DNA of 12,461 nt. It comes from Oceanospirillales bacterium. GTDB taxonomy: Bacteria; Pseudomonadota; Gammaproteobacteria; Xanthomonadales; SZUA-36. Under the pieces are notes generated by a model. The model saw only the letters and a list, made by a program, of their open reading frames with translations, did no database searches and was not told where the DNA came from. The stretch's first letter is position 1, and each line of letters opens with the position of its first letter. The stretch lies in contig QIKG01000168.1 of NCBI GenBank assembly GCA_003232965.1, forward strand, positions 1-12,461, in the 5' to 3' direction. This document shows, one piece after another, positions 1-7,367 of this stretch. The position numbers and the translations under genes were made by a program.

Positions 1-142
1 GCGCCTGATCCAATGGATAGGTTTTCAACAGCATTTTTACATGCTGGTTTTCATCTACGAGCCAACTGGCACTCACTGCATCTCGCAGCGATGTTGTTTT
101 TCGGTCTGTTGAAATCAGCATGGGGATATTACGCTTTTGCAT
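1..142 (-). CDS. putA: Partial 5' end of a leftward gene, probably bifunctional proline dehydrogenase PutA
   Basis: A leftward open frame starts at ATG 142-140 and leaves the window at base 1, giving 47 residues. It has a good ribosome binding site: AGGGAA about 8 bases upstream of the ATG. The frame reads MQKRNIPMLISTDRK and then LRDAVSASWLVDENQHV, followed by a leucine-rich stretch. From memory, this resembles the N-terminal region of the short gammaproteobacterial PutA proteins (pattern L..a(I/V)s..y.VDE.q.l..Ll), which oxidise proline to glutamate via P5C at the inner membrane. The match is recalled rather than computed, and only the extreme N-terminus is present, so no catalytic residue can be checked. 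The gene is divergent from coxB. Another leftward gene with a similar N-terminus cannot be excluded. Confidence 0.55.
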   Translation of the reverse strand, partial: MQKRNIPMLISTDRKTTSLRDAVSASWLVDENQHVKMLLKTYPLDQA

Positions 143-154
143 TAGATTGTTTCC

Positions 155-190
155 CTGAATATTTTCTTGAATATTTCCCTGAGTATTTCT
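155..190. repeat. Three tandem 12-bp units in the putA-like leader
   Basis: Three consecutive 12-base units read CTGAATATTTTC, TTGAATATTTCC and CTGAGTATTTCT on the plus strand. On the leftward strand they place an A/G-rich, Shine-Dalgarno-like segment (AGGGAA or AAGAAA) every 12 bases. The last AGGGAA, next to the array, serves as the ribosome binding site of the gene starting at 142. The array may be a slippage-prone leader or a regulator site; nothing in the sequence decides between them. Confidence 0.6.
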
Positions 191-659
191 TTGGGCAGGC
201 AGTCGTTATTGGCCAACAAAGCTATGCTTGATGGGGGCATCGACTTCCGCCTATTCTACTTACTCAACGGATAATTGTAGCGCGTTTTTACCGGCGGAAA
301 AATCCTTAATCGGTCAAAAATGCAAAAAAATCCGCCTAGCGACGATTTAACTCTATTTTTCCCCGATTTAATCCAGATCTTGGCACTCGGAGCTTGCCCG
401 AAAGGCTTGCTTTCATCTACAATTACCAGTTGGTGTGTGAGTGAAGCCTGAAGATGGTCACAATTGCTCAAAACAACTGAAAAAGTTGTCAATGGCTGTG
501 ATTAATTAAGCGATCGTAAGCGATCGACTGGTAACTCAGCACACATACCGCGACAGTAACGAGAAAGCTGAACTGGCTAAACAGCCGCAGACCGCATTAA
601 CGGACCGCAGACTGTAAAACCCATTCAACAAACATAATACTAAAAGGTCAAATAATTCC
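191..659. other. Intergenic region between the putA-like gene and coxB
   Basis: I see no convincing gene in this stretch: the longest frame (256-492, leftward) has no clear ribosome binding site and a composition unlike a protein. Structures visible are an inverted repeat GGCGGA (293-298) / TCCGCC (331-336) and a tandem pair AAGCGATCGT / AAGCGATCGA (508-527). CCGCAGAC also occurs twice, 20 bases apart (585-592, 605-612). The region must contain promoters for two divergent genes. A poor -10 candidate for coxB is CATAAT at 633-638, without a good -35. The coxB ribosome binding site is probably AAAAGG at 642-647, a rather long 12 bases before the ATG. Confidence 0.5.
585..612. repeat. Direct repeat CCGCAGAC, 20-bp period, upstream of coxB
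   Basis: CCGCAGAC occurs at 585-592 and again at 605-612. The start-to-start distance of 20 bases is about two helical turns and places both copies on the same face of the DNA. The pair ends about 20 bases before the CATAAT -10 candidate of coxB, where a transcription activator could bind. This is a candidate site only; no regulator is identified. Confidence 0.3.
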
Positions 660-1823
660 ATGAAAAAGGAAAATACCCTACTTGTTGGTCTAGCGATGAC
701 AGCGGCAATTACCGTCGTTACCTACGCTATCCTGGTCGCTCCCGGTTTTCTAACCGACAGTGGTCTGAACATGACCGAAGGCGTTACCAATTCCAGTAAA
801 GCTGTGTACGACTTACACATGATTATTCTCTGGATTTGTATCGTCATCGGTATACTGGTCTTTGCTGCCATGTTTACCTCGATCTTCCTGCACCGGAAGT
901 CGCGCGGTGCAGTGGCTGCCAAATTCACCCATAGCACCAAAGCAGAAATCATTTGGACTACTATTCCAATCCTAATACTGGTAGTGATGGCAGTGCCTTC
1001 AACTATTACCTTGATCGAACTGGAAGATAATTCCAACCCGGATATTATTATTAAAATTACCGGTTATCAATGGAAATGGAAGTACGACTATATCGATGAA
1101 GATATTAGTTTTTACAGCAGCCTTAAGGCCGACAGTAATGCTGCCCGTCTAACTGGTTCAAACATTGACCCGACCACCGTAGACAACTACCTGCTGGATG
1201 TTGATAACCGAATTGTGATCCCAATTGGCAAGAAAATCGGCTTTCTGATTACCGCAGATGATGTGATTCACTCCTGGTGGGTACCCGCACTGGGCTGGAA
1301 ACAGGACGCAGTTCCCGGCTTTATTAACCAAGCCTGGACTCGCGTTAACGAAGTGGGTGTTTACCGCGGCCAATGCGCGGAACTCTGCGGCAGAGGCCAC
1401 GGCTTTATGCCTATTGTGCTGGAAGCTAAGTCTGAAGAAGATTATGCCACCTGGCTGGTCGAGCAAAAAAGCGCGCTTGCAGTTACTCAAGCTGAAACCC
1501 AGCGTATTTGGAGCAAAACCGAGCTGATGGCCAAGGGCGAAGCAGTTTATGCGCAACAATGTGCCGGCTGCCACCAAACAGATGGCCAGGGGCTTGCCCC
1601 CGCGTTTCCAGCGATGGCTGGCAACCCAGTCACTAACGGTTCCATTAGCAAACATATTGACATTGTTATGAATGGTAGCGAAGGCACCGCTATGCAGGCG
1701 TTTAGCAAGACGCTAACCGATGCTGAAATTGCAGCTGCACTGACATACACCCGCAACGCATTTGGCAACCAGACTGGCGATTTAATCCAGCCTGCCACCA
1801 TTGCCAAACACAATAACGGATAA
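660..1823 (+). CDS. coxB: Cytochrome c oxidase subunit II with fused cytochrome c domain
   Basis: This subunit takes electrons from cytochrome c through the binuclear CuA centre and passes them to heme a in CoxA, in the inner membrane with its main domain in the periplasm. The 387-residue protein has an N-terminal hydrophobic segment (about 7-30) and two subunit II membrane helices (about 52-77 and 97-117). The cupredoxin domain shows the CuA ligands H204, C239, E241, C243, H247 and M250. The aromatic electron-entry patch YQWKWKYDY begins at 136. A C-terminal heme c domain carries CAGCH at 301-305, with M345 as a plausible axial ligand. The fused heme domain marks a caa3-type enzyme. It is first in an operon; its stop lies 11 bases before coxA. 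Confidence 0.97.
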   Translation: MKKENTLLVGLAMTAAITVVTYAILVAPGFLTDSGLNMTEGVTNSSKAVYDLHMIILWICIVIGILVFAAMFTSIFLHRKSRGAVAAKFTHSTKAEIIWTTIPILILVVMAVPSTITLIELEDNSNPDIIIKITGYQWKWKYDYIDEDISFYSSLKADSNAARLTGSNIDPTTVDNYLLDVDNRIVIPIGKKIGFLITADDVIHSWWVPALGWKQDAVPGFINQAWTRVNEVGVYRGQCAELCGRGHGFMPIVLEAKSEEDYATWLVEQKSALAVTQAETQRIWSKTELMAKGEAVYAQQCAGCHQTDGQGLAPAFPAMAGNPVTNGSISKHIDIVMNGSEGTAMQAFSKTLTDAEIAAALTYTRNAFGNQTGDLIQPATIAKHNNG

Positions 1824-1834
1824 GGCAGGGAACG

Positions 1835-3454
1835 ATGACAACTACTACACACGAAGATCATAACGAAGAAGATCATCATGATCACAAACCCCAGGGCTTT
1901 TTAAATCGCTGGGTTTACTCCACCAACCATAAAGACATCGGTACGCTTTATCTGGTTTTTGCTCTGCTGATGTTTTTCATCGGTGGTGCCATGGCGATGA
2001 TTATCCGCGCCGAATTATTCATGCCTGGAATGCAATTGGTTCAGCCTGAATTTTTCAACCAGATGACCACAGTGCATGCGCTGGTAATGGTGTTTGGGGC
2101 AGTGATGCCCGCCTTCGTTGGCTTTGCTAACTGGATGATTCCGTTGATGATCGGGGCGCCGGATATGGCCCTGCCGCGGATGAATAACTGGAGCTTCTGG
2201 ATCCTGCCTTTCGCCTTCACCATGTTGGTATCTACGCTGTTTATGGACGGTGGTGCGCCGGCGGGTGGCTGGACACTTTACCCCCCATTAGTTTTGCAAA
2301 CCGGTGATAGCTTTATCTTTGCCATGTTTGCCATTCACATGCTGGGTATTTCATCCATCATGGGTGCAATTAATGTCATTGCCACCATTCTAAATATGCG
2401 CGCTCCGGGCATGACATTGCTACGGATGCCGTTATTTGTCTGGACCTGGTTAATTACCGCCTTCCTGCTGATTGCGGTTATGCCGGTACTGGCAGGCGCC
2501 GTTACCATGTTGATTACCGATCGATTCTTCCTCACCAGCTTCTTCAATGCGGCCGGTGGTGGCGATCCGGTGTTATTCCAGCATATTTTCTGGTTCTTCG
2601 GACACCCAGAAGTGTATATCATGATTTTACCGGCTTTCGGTATCATCTCTGAAATCATCCCGACTTTTGCCCGCAAGCCGCTGTTTGGGTATACCTCCAT
2701 GGTATACGCCACCGCCAGCATCGCCTTCCTTTCGTTTATCGTTTGGGCGCATCATATGTTTACCGTAGGGATGCCGCTGGGTGCTGAAATTTACTTTATG
2801 CTGGCCACTATGATGATTTCGATCCCCACCGGGGTGAAAGTCTTTAACTGGATAGCCACCATGTGGCGAGGCTCGATGACATTTGAGACCCCAATGCTAT
2901 TTGCGCTGGGTTTTGTGGTGCTGTTTACTATCGGTGGTTTTTCCGGTTTGATGCTGGCTATCGTACCGGCGGATTTCCAATATCACGACACCTATTTTGT
3001 GGTCGCGCATTTCCACTATGTACTGGTAACCGGGTCTGTGTTCGCACTGATGGCCGGCACCTACTACTGGTTGCCAAAATGGACCGGACATATGTACAAC
3101 GAACGCCTGGGTAAATGGCATTTCTGGTTATCAGTTGTCTTTGTTAACGTACTATTTTTCCCTCAGCACTACCTTGGTTTGGCCGGTATGCCACGTCGTA
3201 TTCCGGACTACTCACCACAGTTTGCTGACTTCAATATGCTCTCTTCTATCGGCGGTTTCGCCTTTGGCCTGACCCAGTTGATGTTTGTTTATATTGTCTG
3301 GAAGTGTGCTCGTGGTGGAGAAACTGCTACAGCTCAAGTTTGGGAAGGTGCGAAAGGCTTGGAGTGGACTGTTCCTTCTCCGGCACCGTTCCATACTTTT
3401 GAAACACCGCCGAAAATCGATGATAGTGTTGTGGCCCACGGCGACCATATGTAA
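1835..3454 (+). CDS. coxA: Cytochrome c oxidase subunit I
   Basis: This is the catalytic, proton-pumping subunit (also called ctaD), with twelve membrane helices holding heme a and the heme a3-CuB centre. Ligands are all visible in the 539-residue protein: H81 and H394 for heme a, H392 for heme a3, and H257, H306 and H307 for CuB. Y261 in the HPEVY motif is the residue cross-linked to H257, E259 is the D-channel glutamate and K335 the K-channel lysine. The N-terminal 18 residues are rich in His, Asp and Glu, as in related proteins. The start is supported by AGGG at 1827-1830. The HPEVY tyrosine and K335 place it among A-type oxidases. Using heme A rather than heme O is assumed, not shown. Confidence 0.98.
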   Translation: MTTTTHEDHNEEDHHDHKPQGFLNRWVYSTNHKDIGTLYLVFALLMFFIGGAMAMIIRAELFMPGMQLVQPEFFNQMTTVHALVMVFGAVMPAFVGFANWMIPLMIGAPDMALPRMNNWSFWILPFAFTMLVSTLFMDGGAPAGGWTLYPPLVLQTGDSFIFAMFAIHMLGISSIMGAINVIATILNMRAPGMTLLRMPLFVWTWLITAFLLIAVMPVLAGAVTMLITDRFFLTSFFNAAGGGDPVLFQHIFWFFGHPEVYIMILPAFGIISEIIPTFARKPLFGYTSMVYATASIAFLSFIVWAHHMFTVGMPLGAEIYFMLATMMISIPTGVKVFNWIATMWRGSMTFETPMLFALGFVVLFTIGGFSGLMLAIVPADFQYHDTYFVVAHFHYVLVTGSVFALMAGTYYWLPKWTGHMYNERLGKWHFWLSVVFVNVLFFPQHYLGLAGMPRRIPDYSPQFADFNMLSSIGGFAFGLTQLMFVYIVWKCARGGETATAQVWEGAKGLEWTVPSPAPFHTFETPPKIDDSVVAHGDHM

Positions 3455-3457
3455 GCG

Positions 3458-3598
3458 ATGACAGTGAATCAAACACCGAAAGACATTAGCCCCCGGAAAA
3501 ACTCCGGGGCAATTATTAAAACCGCACTGGTACTCGGCACAGTAGCGTTGCTGGTCTATGTGGCGTTTATCTATGCAGCGGTGAGCGCCAGTGGCTGA
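3458..3598 (+). CDS. Small single-helix membrane protein between coxA and ctaG
   Basis: A 46-residue frame (ATG 3458, TGA 3596-3598) fills the gap between coxA and ctaG. It begins three bases after the coxA stop codon and overlaps the GTG start of ctaG by eight bases, so it is very probably translated with the operon. The protein has a short polar, basic N-terminus (MTVNQTPKDISPRKN) and one hydrophobic helix (about residues 18-43), and it has no cysteine or histidine. Small proteins at this position occur in other proteobacterial oxidase operons and are thought to help assembly; a role here is inferred from position only. It could instead be a small structural subunit resembling subunit IV. 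I cannot assign a family from the residues alone. Confidence 0.75.
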   Translation: MTVNQTPKDISPRKNSGAIIKTALVLGTVALLVYVAFIYAAVSASG

Positions 3599-4250
3599 TC
3601 AACAGGTCGACCAACAGGCTAGGCGTAAGGCAGTCCAGCGAAAGGCGAATCGACGCACTTTAAGACGACTCATTCTGATCTCAATTGGAATGTTCGGCTT
3701 TGGCTTTGCCATGTGGCCGCTCTACGAGATATTTTGCGATGTCACCGGTTTCGGCGGACGCGGAGTACAGGAAGTAGCCGCTAAAGATATCCAGCATTAC
3801 CAGGATCAGCGGGAAATAACCATGCGTTTTGATGCAACGGTAAATTCCGGGCTTAACTGGCAGTTCGAAGCAGTTGATAGCGCAAAAACAGTACAACTGG
3901 GCAAACTCAGCGTTGCCAGTTACACCTCTATCAACATAAGTGATGAGCCGGTTATTGGCCATGCGGTGTTTAATGTTGCACCCCCTGAAGCCAGCTTGTA
4001 TTTTGTAAAAACCGAATGTTTTTGCTTTACCGAACAACTGCTTTTGGCCGGTGAGAAAAAAGATATGCCGGTGACTTATTATATCAGCCCTGATTTACCG
4101 GCCGATATCGAAAGCATCACCCTTTCATACACTTTCTTCAAAAATATTCCGGCTACTTTGGCCTATAACCAAACAGCCAAGAAAGAAACAAGCAAGCAAC
4201 TTAATCCCATTACTCTAACTACAAACGACACCAGAGCGAGAGGCGAATAA
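3591..4250 (+). CDS. ctaG: Cytochrome c oxidase assembly protein CtaG/Cox11
   Basis: This is the membrane-anchored periplasmic copper chaperone that helps build the CuB centre of CoxA. The 219-residue protein has a basic N-terminus (10-26), one membrane helix (about 27-45) and a conserved cysteine C49 in LYEIFCDVTGFGG. Its immunoglobulin-like copper domain carries the family motif ECFCFTEQ with copper cysteines C143 and C145. The length is normal for Cox11. The start is GTG at 3591, inside the end of the upstream small gene; no in-frame ATG lies before the membrane anchor. Its final stop codon overlaps the first base of coxC, so translation of the two is likely coupled. Confidence 0.95.
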   Translation: MADQQVDQQARRKAVQRKANRRTLRRLILISIGMFGFGFAMWPLYEIFCDVTGFGGRGVQEVAAKDIQHYQDQREITMRFDATVNSGLNWQFEAVDSAKTVQLGKLSVASYTSINISDEPVIGHAVFNVAPPEASLYFVKTECFCFTEQLLLAGEKKDMPVTYYISPDLPADIESITLSYTFFKNIPATLAYNQTAKKETSKQLNPITLTTNDTRARGE

Positions 4251-5116
4251 TGTCAGACTCAAAAGATATTTACTATATTCCCCATGGCACCAAATGGCCG
4301 ATAGTCGGTTCAATCGGCATGTTTTTACTGATGGTTGGAGCTTCAAACTGGCTGAATGGTAGCGACAGTGCACAATATATGCTTTATGCCGGCCTGTTAA
4401 TCCTGATTTTCATGATGTTCGGTTGGTTCGGACTGGTTATTCGCGAATCACAGCAAGGTATGTATAACGCGCAGGTCGATGTGTCTTTCCGCATGGGCAT
4501 GGTCTGGTTTATCTTTTCTGAAGTTATGTTTTTTGCCGTGTTTTTCGGCGTCCTGCTATATACCCGCATGTTGGTGATGCCCTGGCTCGGTGGCGAAGGT
4601 GTAGGCATAGCCACAGGGCAATATTTATGGTCAGGTTTTGAAGCGGTATGGCCGAATAATGGCCCGGCAAACTTAGGTGGTGATTTTGATATCATTCCGG
4701 CTTTCGATGTACCTCTGCTGAATACCTTGATTCTGCTGACCTCCGGCTTCACTCTTACCATGGCACACTGGGCTTTGAATAAAGGCAATCAGAGAAAGCT
4801 GGTAATGTGGATGGTAGCCACTGTGTTGCTGGGCATTGCCTTTCTGTTTTATCAGGTGGAAGAATATATTCATGCCTACACAGAACTAGGCCTGACCATG
4901 GGTTCAGGTATTTATGGTTCCACCTTCTTCATGTTGACCGGTTTCCACGGTTTCCATGTGACTCTGGGCACCATCATGTTAATTGTCATTGCGGTTCGTT
5001 GTGCAAAAGGTCACTTTAGCAAAGAGAATCATTTCGCCTTTGAAGGCGTTGCCTGGTATTGGCATTTTGTTGATGTGGTTTGGTTGGCATTATTTGTCTT
5101 TGTTTATGTGGTCTAG
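4250..5116 (+). CDS. coxC: Cytochrome c oxidase subunit III
   Basis: Subunit III stabilises the oxidase core and supports proton uptake into the D channel of CoxA. The 288-residue protein has the long seven-helix form. Family motifs include FSEVMFF (89-95, with glutamate E91), LLNTLILLTSGFT near 156-168, MTMGSG-like LTMGSGIYGSTFF (215-227), GFHGFHVTLG (231-240) and the end AWYWHFVDVVWL (268-279). The start codon overlaps the ctaG stop by one base. A hairpin terminator lies 19-44 bases past the stop, so it closes the first oxidase transcript. Confidence 0.97.
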   Translation: MSDSKDIYYIPHGTKWPIVGSIGMFLLMVGASNWLNGSDSAQYMLYAGLLILIFMMFGWFGLVIRESQQGMYNAQVDVSFRMGMVWFIFSEVMFFAVFFGVLLYTRMLVMPWLGGEGVGIATGQYLWSGFEAVWPNNGPANLGGDFDIIPAFDVPLLNTLILLTSGFTLTMAHWALNKGNQRKLVMWMVATVLLGIAFLFYQVEEYIHAYTELGLTMGSGIYGSTFFMLTGFHGFHVTLGTIMLIVIAVRCAKGHFSKENHFAFEGVAWYWHFVDVVWLALFVFVYVV

Positions 5117-5134
5117 CCGCCCATTTTTTATATT

Positions 5135-5160
5135 AAACCCGCCAATTGGTGGGTTTTTTT
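5135..5160 (+). terminator. Rho-independent terminator after coxC
   Basis: AAACCCGCC (5135-5143) and GGTGGGTTT (5148-5156) form a nine-base stem with one G-U pair around the loop AATT, followed by an uninterrupted T run to 5160. It ends the coxBA-ctaG-coxC transcript and separates it from the lipid kinase gene, which starts 17 bases further on. Confidence 0.85.
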
Positions 5161-5177
5161 AGCTGCTAAATTCAACC

Positions 5178-6086
5178 ATGCAAAAACTACTACTGATAAA
5201 TAACCCGAACGCCGCCAGCGGTCACAGGCAAAACCTGGTTCCGCTAATCGAACAACGCTTTGCTGATAAGGGCTTGCAGACCAGCTTGTTTTGCTCGCAG
5301 TATGGTGGGCATTTTGAGGAATACCTAGGCAACTGTGACCTCAGTCAATATAGCGCGATTATTGTTATTGGCGGTGATGGCACGCTGCATGAAGCATTGA
5401 ACGGCTTATACCGCCAGGATAGTTCACAACGAATACCTCTCGGGCTGATTCCGGCGGGTACTGGTAATGCTTTTGCCCGCGAATTAGACCTGCTTGCCGG
5501 GCAATGGCAAAAAGCCGTAGACATTATTTGTGCAGGAAATATACGCAAGATTGATTGTGCAAGTTATCGCTATGCTGACCAACAGCGGTATTTTATTAAT
5601 ATTATTAGTATGGGCTTCGGCGTTGATGCCGGGCACACCGCTAAAAAACTGAAGTTGCTGGGCAAAAGTGCCTATACCCTGGGTACTCTCTGGCAAACAC
5701 TATTTCTGCGTAGCTGGCCACTGAGAATAACACTGGACGGTCAAGCCATGGACTGCTCAACTGTCCTTGCCAGTGTCTCTAACTCTCGCTATACCGGCAC
5801 CAGTTTCCTGATAGCACCGGATGCACAAGTTGATGATGGCTTTCTGGATGTATTGTTACTGACTGATATATCACGCTTGAGGATATTGCGCCTGTTTCCA
5901 TCGATCTATACCGGCAAACACATCCATTACCCGGAAGTGAGCCTACAGCGTGCAAAACATATTTTGATAGAAACCGACGAGCCGAAGGAACTGACCCCCG
6001 ACGGGGAATTCAGCGGTAGCACGCCGGTAGAAATTAAATGCCTACCTCAAGCCGTAGCTTTTCTCTGGCCAACCACAACACAGTAA
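5178..6086 (+). CDS. Diacylglycerol kinase family lipid kinase (YegS-like)
   Basis: The protein belongs to the DAGK catalytic family, which phosphorylates lipid hydroxyls with ATP on the cytoplasmic side of the membrane. In its 302 residues the nucleotide loop GGDGT is at 65-69 and the second glycine-rich motif PAGTGN at 92-97. The C-terminal half has the family's D-x-D-D-G block (APDAQVDDGFLDV, 213-225) and the acidic DGEFSG turn (275-280). There is no signal peptide. The exact lipid substrate (diacylglycerol, phosphatidylglycerol or sphingoid base) cannot be told. No strong ribosome binding site precedes ATG 5178, and little room exists for a promoter after the terminator, so expression may depend on read-through. 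It is not a usual oxidase operon member. A REP palindrome begins one base after its stop. Confidence 0.9.
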   Translation: MQKLLLINNPNAASGHRQNLVPLIEQRFADKGLQTSLFCSQYGGHFEEYLGNCDLSQYSAIIVIGGDGTLHEALNGLYRQDSSQRIPLGLIPAGTGNAFARELDLLAGQWQKAVDIICAGNIRKIDCASYRYADQQRYFINIISMGFGVDAGHTAKKLKLLGKSAYTLGTLWQTLFLRSWPLRITLDGQAMDCSTVLASVSNSRYTGTSFLIAPDAQVDDGFLDVLLLTDISRLRILRLFPSIYTGKHIHYPEVSLQRAKHILIETDEPKELTPDGEFSGSTPVEIKCLPQAVAFLWPTTTQ

Positions 6087-6087
6087 T

Positions 6088-6113
6088 CGCGTGGGCATAA
6101 ATGCCCACCCTAC
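6088..6113 (-). repeat. REP-type palindrome, copy 1
   Basis: This is a perfect 26-base copy in reverse orientation. Read on the minus strand it is GTAGG, then the palindrome GTGGGCATTTATGCCCAC (8-bp stem, TT loop), then GCG. GTAG followed by a hairpin is the usual layout of REP elements mobilised by RAYT (TnpA-REP) proteins. It lies one base after the lipid kinase stop codon. A degenerate half copy, CGTGGGCATGAAT, follows at 6133-6145. Confidence 0.9.
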
Positions 6114-6160
6114 CCGTGCCTCATTTATCGTTCGTGGGCATGAATCCGAGCCTTAACCGT

Positions 6161-6187
6161 AGATACCATGTTTAAAAACTTTGTCAA
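6161..6187 (-). promoter_or_regulatory. Right end of the IS with outward TTGACA (-35 half of a junction promoter)
   Basis: On the transposase strand TTGACA is at 6187-6182, 16 bases before the terminal TAT (6165-6163). In a circular copy the junction would read TAT, core CT, then T of the opposite end. That gives a TATCTT -10-like hexamer correctly spaced from a consensus -35, pointing into the bridge RNA and transposase. Junction promoters are known in IS110-family circles. In the integrated form the two halves are 1.2 kb apart. Confidence 0.5.
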
Positions 6188-7170
6188 GCAGCATAATTTT
6201 CAACATATGGGGTTTGGTGCTTGATCACGCCATAACAGATGTGAACCAGCTTTCTCATCACTGCGGTTAGTGCCACTTTGCTGGGCTTGCCTTTGGCCAC
6301 CAGCTGCTGATAAAAGGCCTTCATAGCAGGATCATGCGTGATTGCACACACGGCTGGCATATACAACTTAGCGCGTAGCTTTGCATCACCACGGCCAGAC
6401 AATTGACCTCGAGTGTGTAACGAGGTGCCGGAGGATTTGAAGCAAGGAACCAGGCCAATGAATGCGGCTACTTCCCGGGCATTTTTGAAACGCTGAGCGC
6501 TGAGAAACGGTAGCAACCACTGGCTGGTGAGTTTGCCGATCCCCTTAATTGAGCAAAGCAGCTTTTGGTTGTGTTTCAGTGCCTGGTGTTGTTTGATCAG
6601 TTGATCAATTTGCTGCTGTGTCAGTTTTTTCTCATAAGTGATGGACCCAATCAATCGCTCGATGGAGCCACGTGCCCAGGAACTATCTTCCTGAAAGTCA
6701 CATTTCTCAAGCCGATTTCGTTCCCGCTGCAGGTCTTTTTCAAGTTGATGTATGCGTGACAAAAGGGACTTTAACTGACTGATTTCTGGGGTGTTAGGTA
6801 GAAATAGATGAAGCTTTTCTAGTTGTGAACCAAACTTTTTTAATGAGCGCGCATCAAGCTTGTCGCTCTTATTCTGCTGGCTCTGCGATTTGGCATATTG
6901 AGATGCCTGCAGAGGGTTTACGACAGTCACCTTCAGCCCTTGCCTGGACAGATAAGCGGCTGCTTTTAGGTGATACACACCCGTTGCTTCCATCACTATA
7001 CAGATGTCCTTACGGGGTGCCTGGGTCTGCTTCTCAGCCCATTGGATCAATGTATTCCAACCTGTTGGATTGTTGCCAACTTTACAGTCTTTGGCCCAGG
7101 CTTGGTTTTGTTGGTCAAAGTAAGCAAGATCAAGGGTCAACTTAGAGACGTCATTGCCGATAAAGTACAT
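6184..7170 (-). CDS. IS110-family transposase (bridge-RNA-guided DEDD/serine recombinase)
   Basis: The 328-residue protein has the two domains of the family. The N-terminal RuvC-like DEDD domain shows D7 (GNDVSK), E61 (VMEATG), D103 and D106 (KSDKLDA). A coiled-coil stretch rich in Gln, Glu and Lys (about 130-200) follows, then a helix-hairpin-helix (CSIKGIGKLT, 206-215). The C-terminal Transposase_20 domain holds the catalytic serine, probably S247 in CFKSSGTS, followed by RGDAKLRAKLY (260-270). Known family members form a tetramer that recombines a circular donor with a target chosen by a bridge RNA. ATG 7170 is preceded by AGAGGAA at good spacing. The stop codon lies inside a TTGACA hexamer at the element's end. 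No frameshift is seen. Confidence 0.96.
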   Translation of the reverse strand: MYFIGNDVSKLTLDLAYFDQQNQAWAKDCKVGNNPTGWNTLIQWAEKQTQAPRKDICIVMEATGVYHLKAAAYLSRQGLKVTVVNPLQASQYAKSQSQQNKSDKLDARSLKKFGSQLEKLHLFLPNTPEISQLKSLLSRIHQLEKDLQRERNRLEKCDFQEDSSWARGSIERLIGSITYEKKLTQQQIDQLIKQHQALKHNQKLLCSIKGIGKLTSQWLLPFLSAQRFKNAREVAAFIGLVPCFKSSGTSLHTRGQLSGRGDAKLRAKLYMPAVCAITHDPAMKAFYQQLVAKGKPSKVALTAVMRKLVHICYGVIKHQTPYVENYAA

Positions 7171-7201
7171 AGTTTATTCCTCTGTTTTGAAGTCTGATTT
7201 A

Positions 7202-7367
7202 AAGACGCCGGCCCTCAGGATTTGCCTTGTTTATTCAGTCTCGCCTTGAAAAGCGGCTCAGATACCATACAATCTCTTAGGCGGGTGGCGTGACAACGTG
7301 GAGGCTGATCTACAATACAGGTTCGTTGACCTCTGGGTGGGCTCAGTCTCTCCACGTCGCCCGTCTT
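7202..7367 (-). ncRNA. Predicted IS110 bridge RNA
   Basis: The leader of the transposase can be read as a bridge RNA with two loops; the limits given are approximate. A ten-base stem (7350-7359 with 7294-7303) closes a target loop. Its left guide GCCCACCC (7342-7335) equals the REP half-site left of the CT core. Its right guide ATTGTAG (7316-7310) is complementary to CTAC plus AAT. A second loop holds ATGGTATCT (7268-7260), identical to the right end of the element plus the CT core, and ACAAG (7230-7226), complementary to the core plus the left end CTTGT. Between these lies a small GCC/GGC hairpin, as I recall for IS621. AAGACG and CGTCTT could pair the outer ends. The guide matches are seen in the sequence; the RNA itself is inferred. 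Confidence 0.7.

Noticed and set aside
13..231. Rightward 72-codon frame at the left edge.
   Set aside because: It is antisense to the putA-like start, and its PEYFLEYFPEYFF stretch is only the 12-bp DNA repeat translated. No ribosome binding site.
256..492. Leftward 78-codon frame in the coxB upstream region.
   Set aside because: No Shine-Dalgarno sequence, no recognisable domain, and composition unlike the neighbouring proteins.
1835..1888. His/Asp/Glu-rich N-terminus of CoxA as a novel metal-binding extension.
   Set aside because: From memory, subunit I of related gammaproteobacteria has similar His-rich starts, so it is not unusual.
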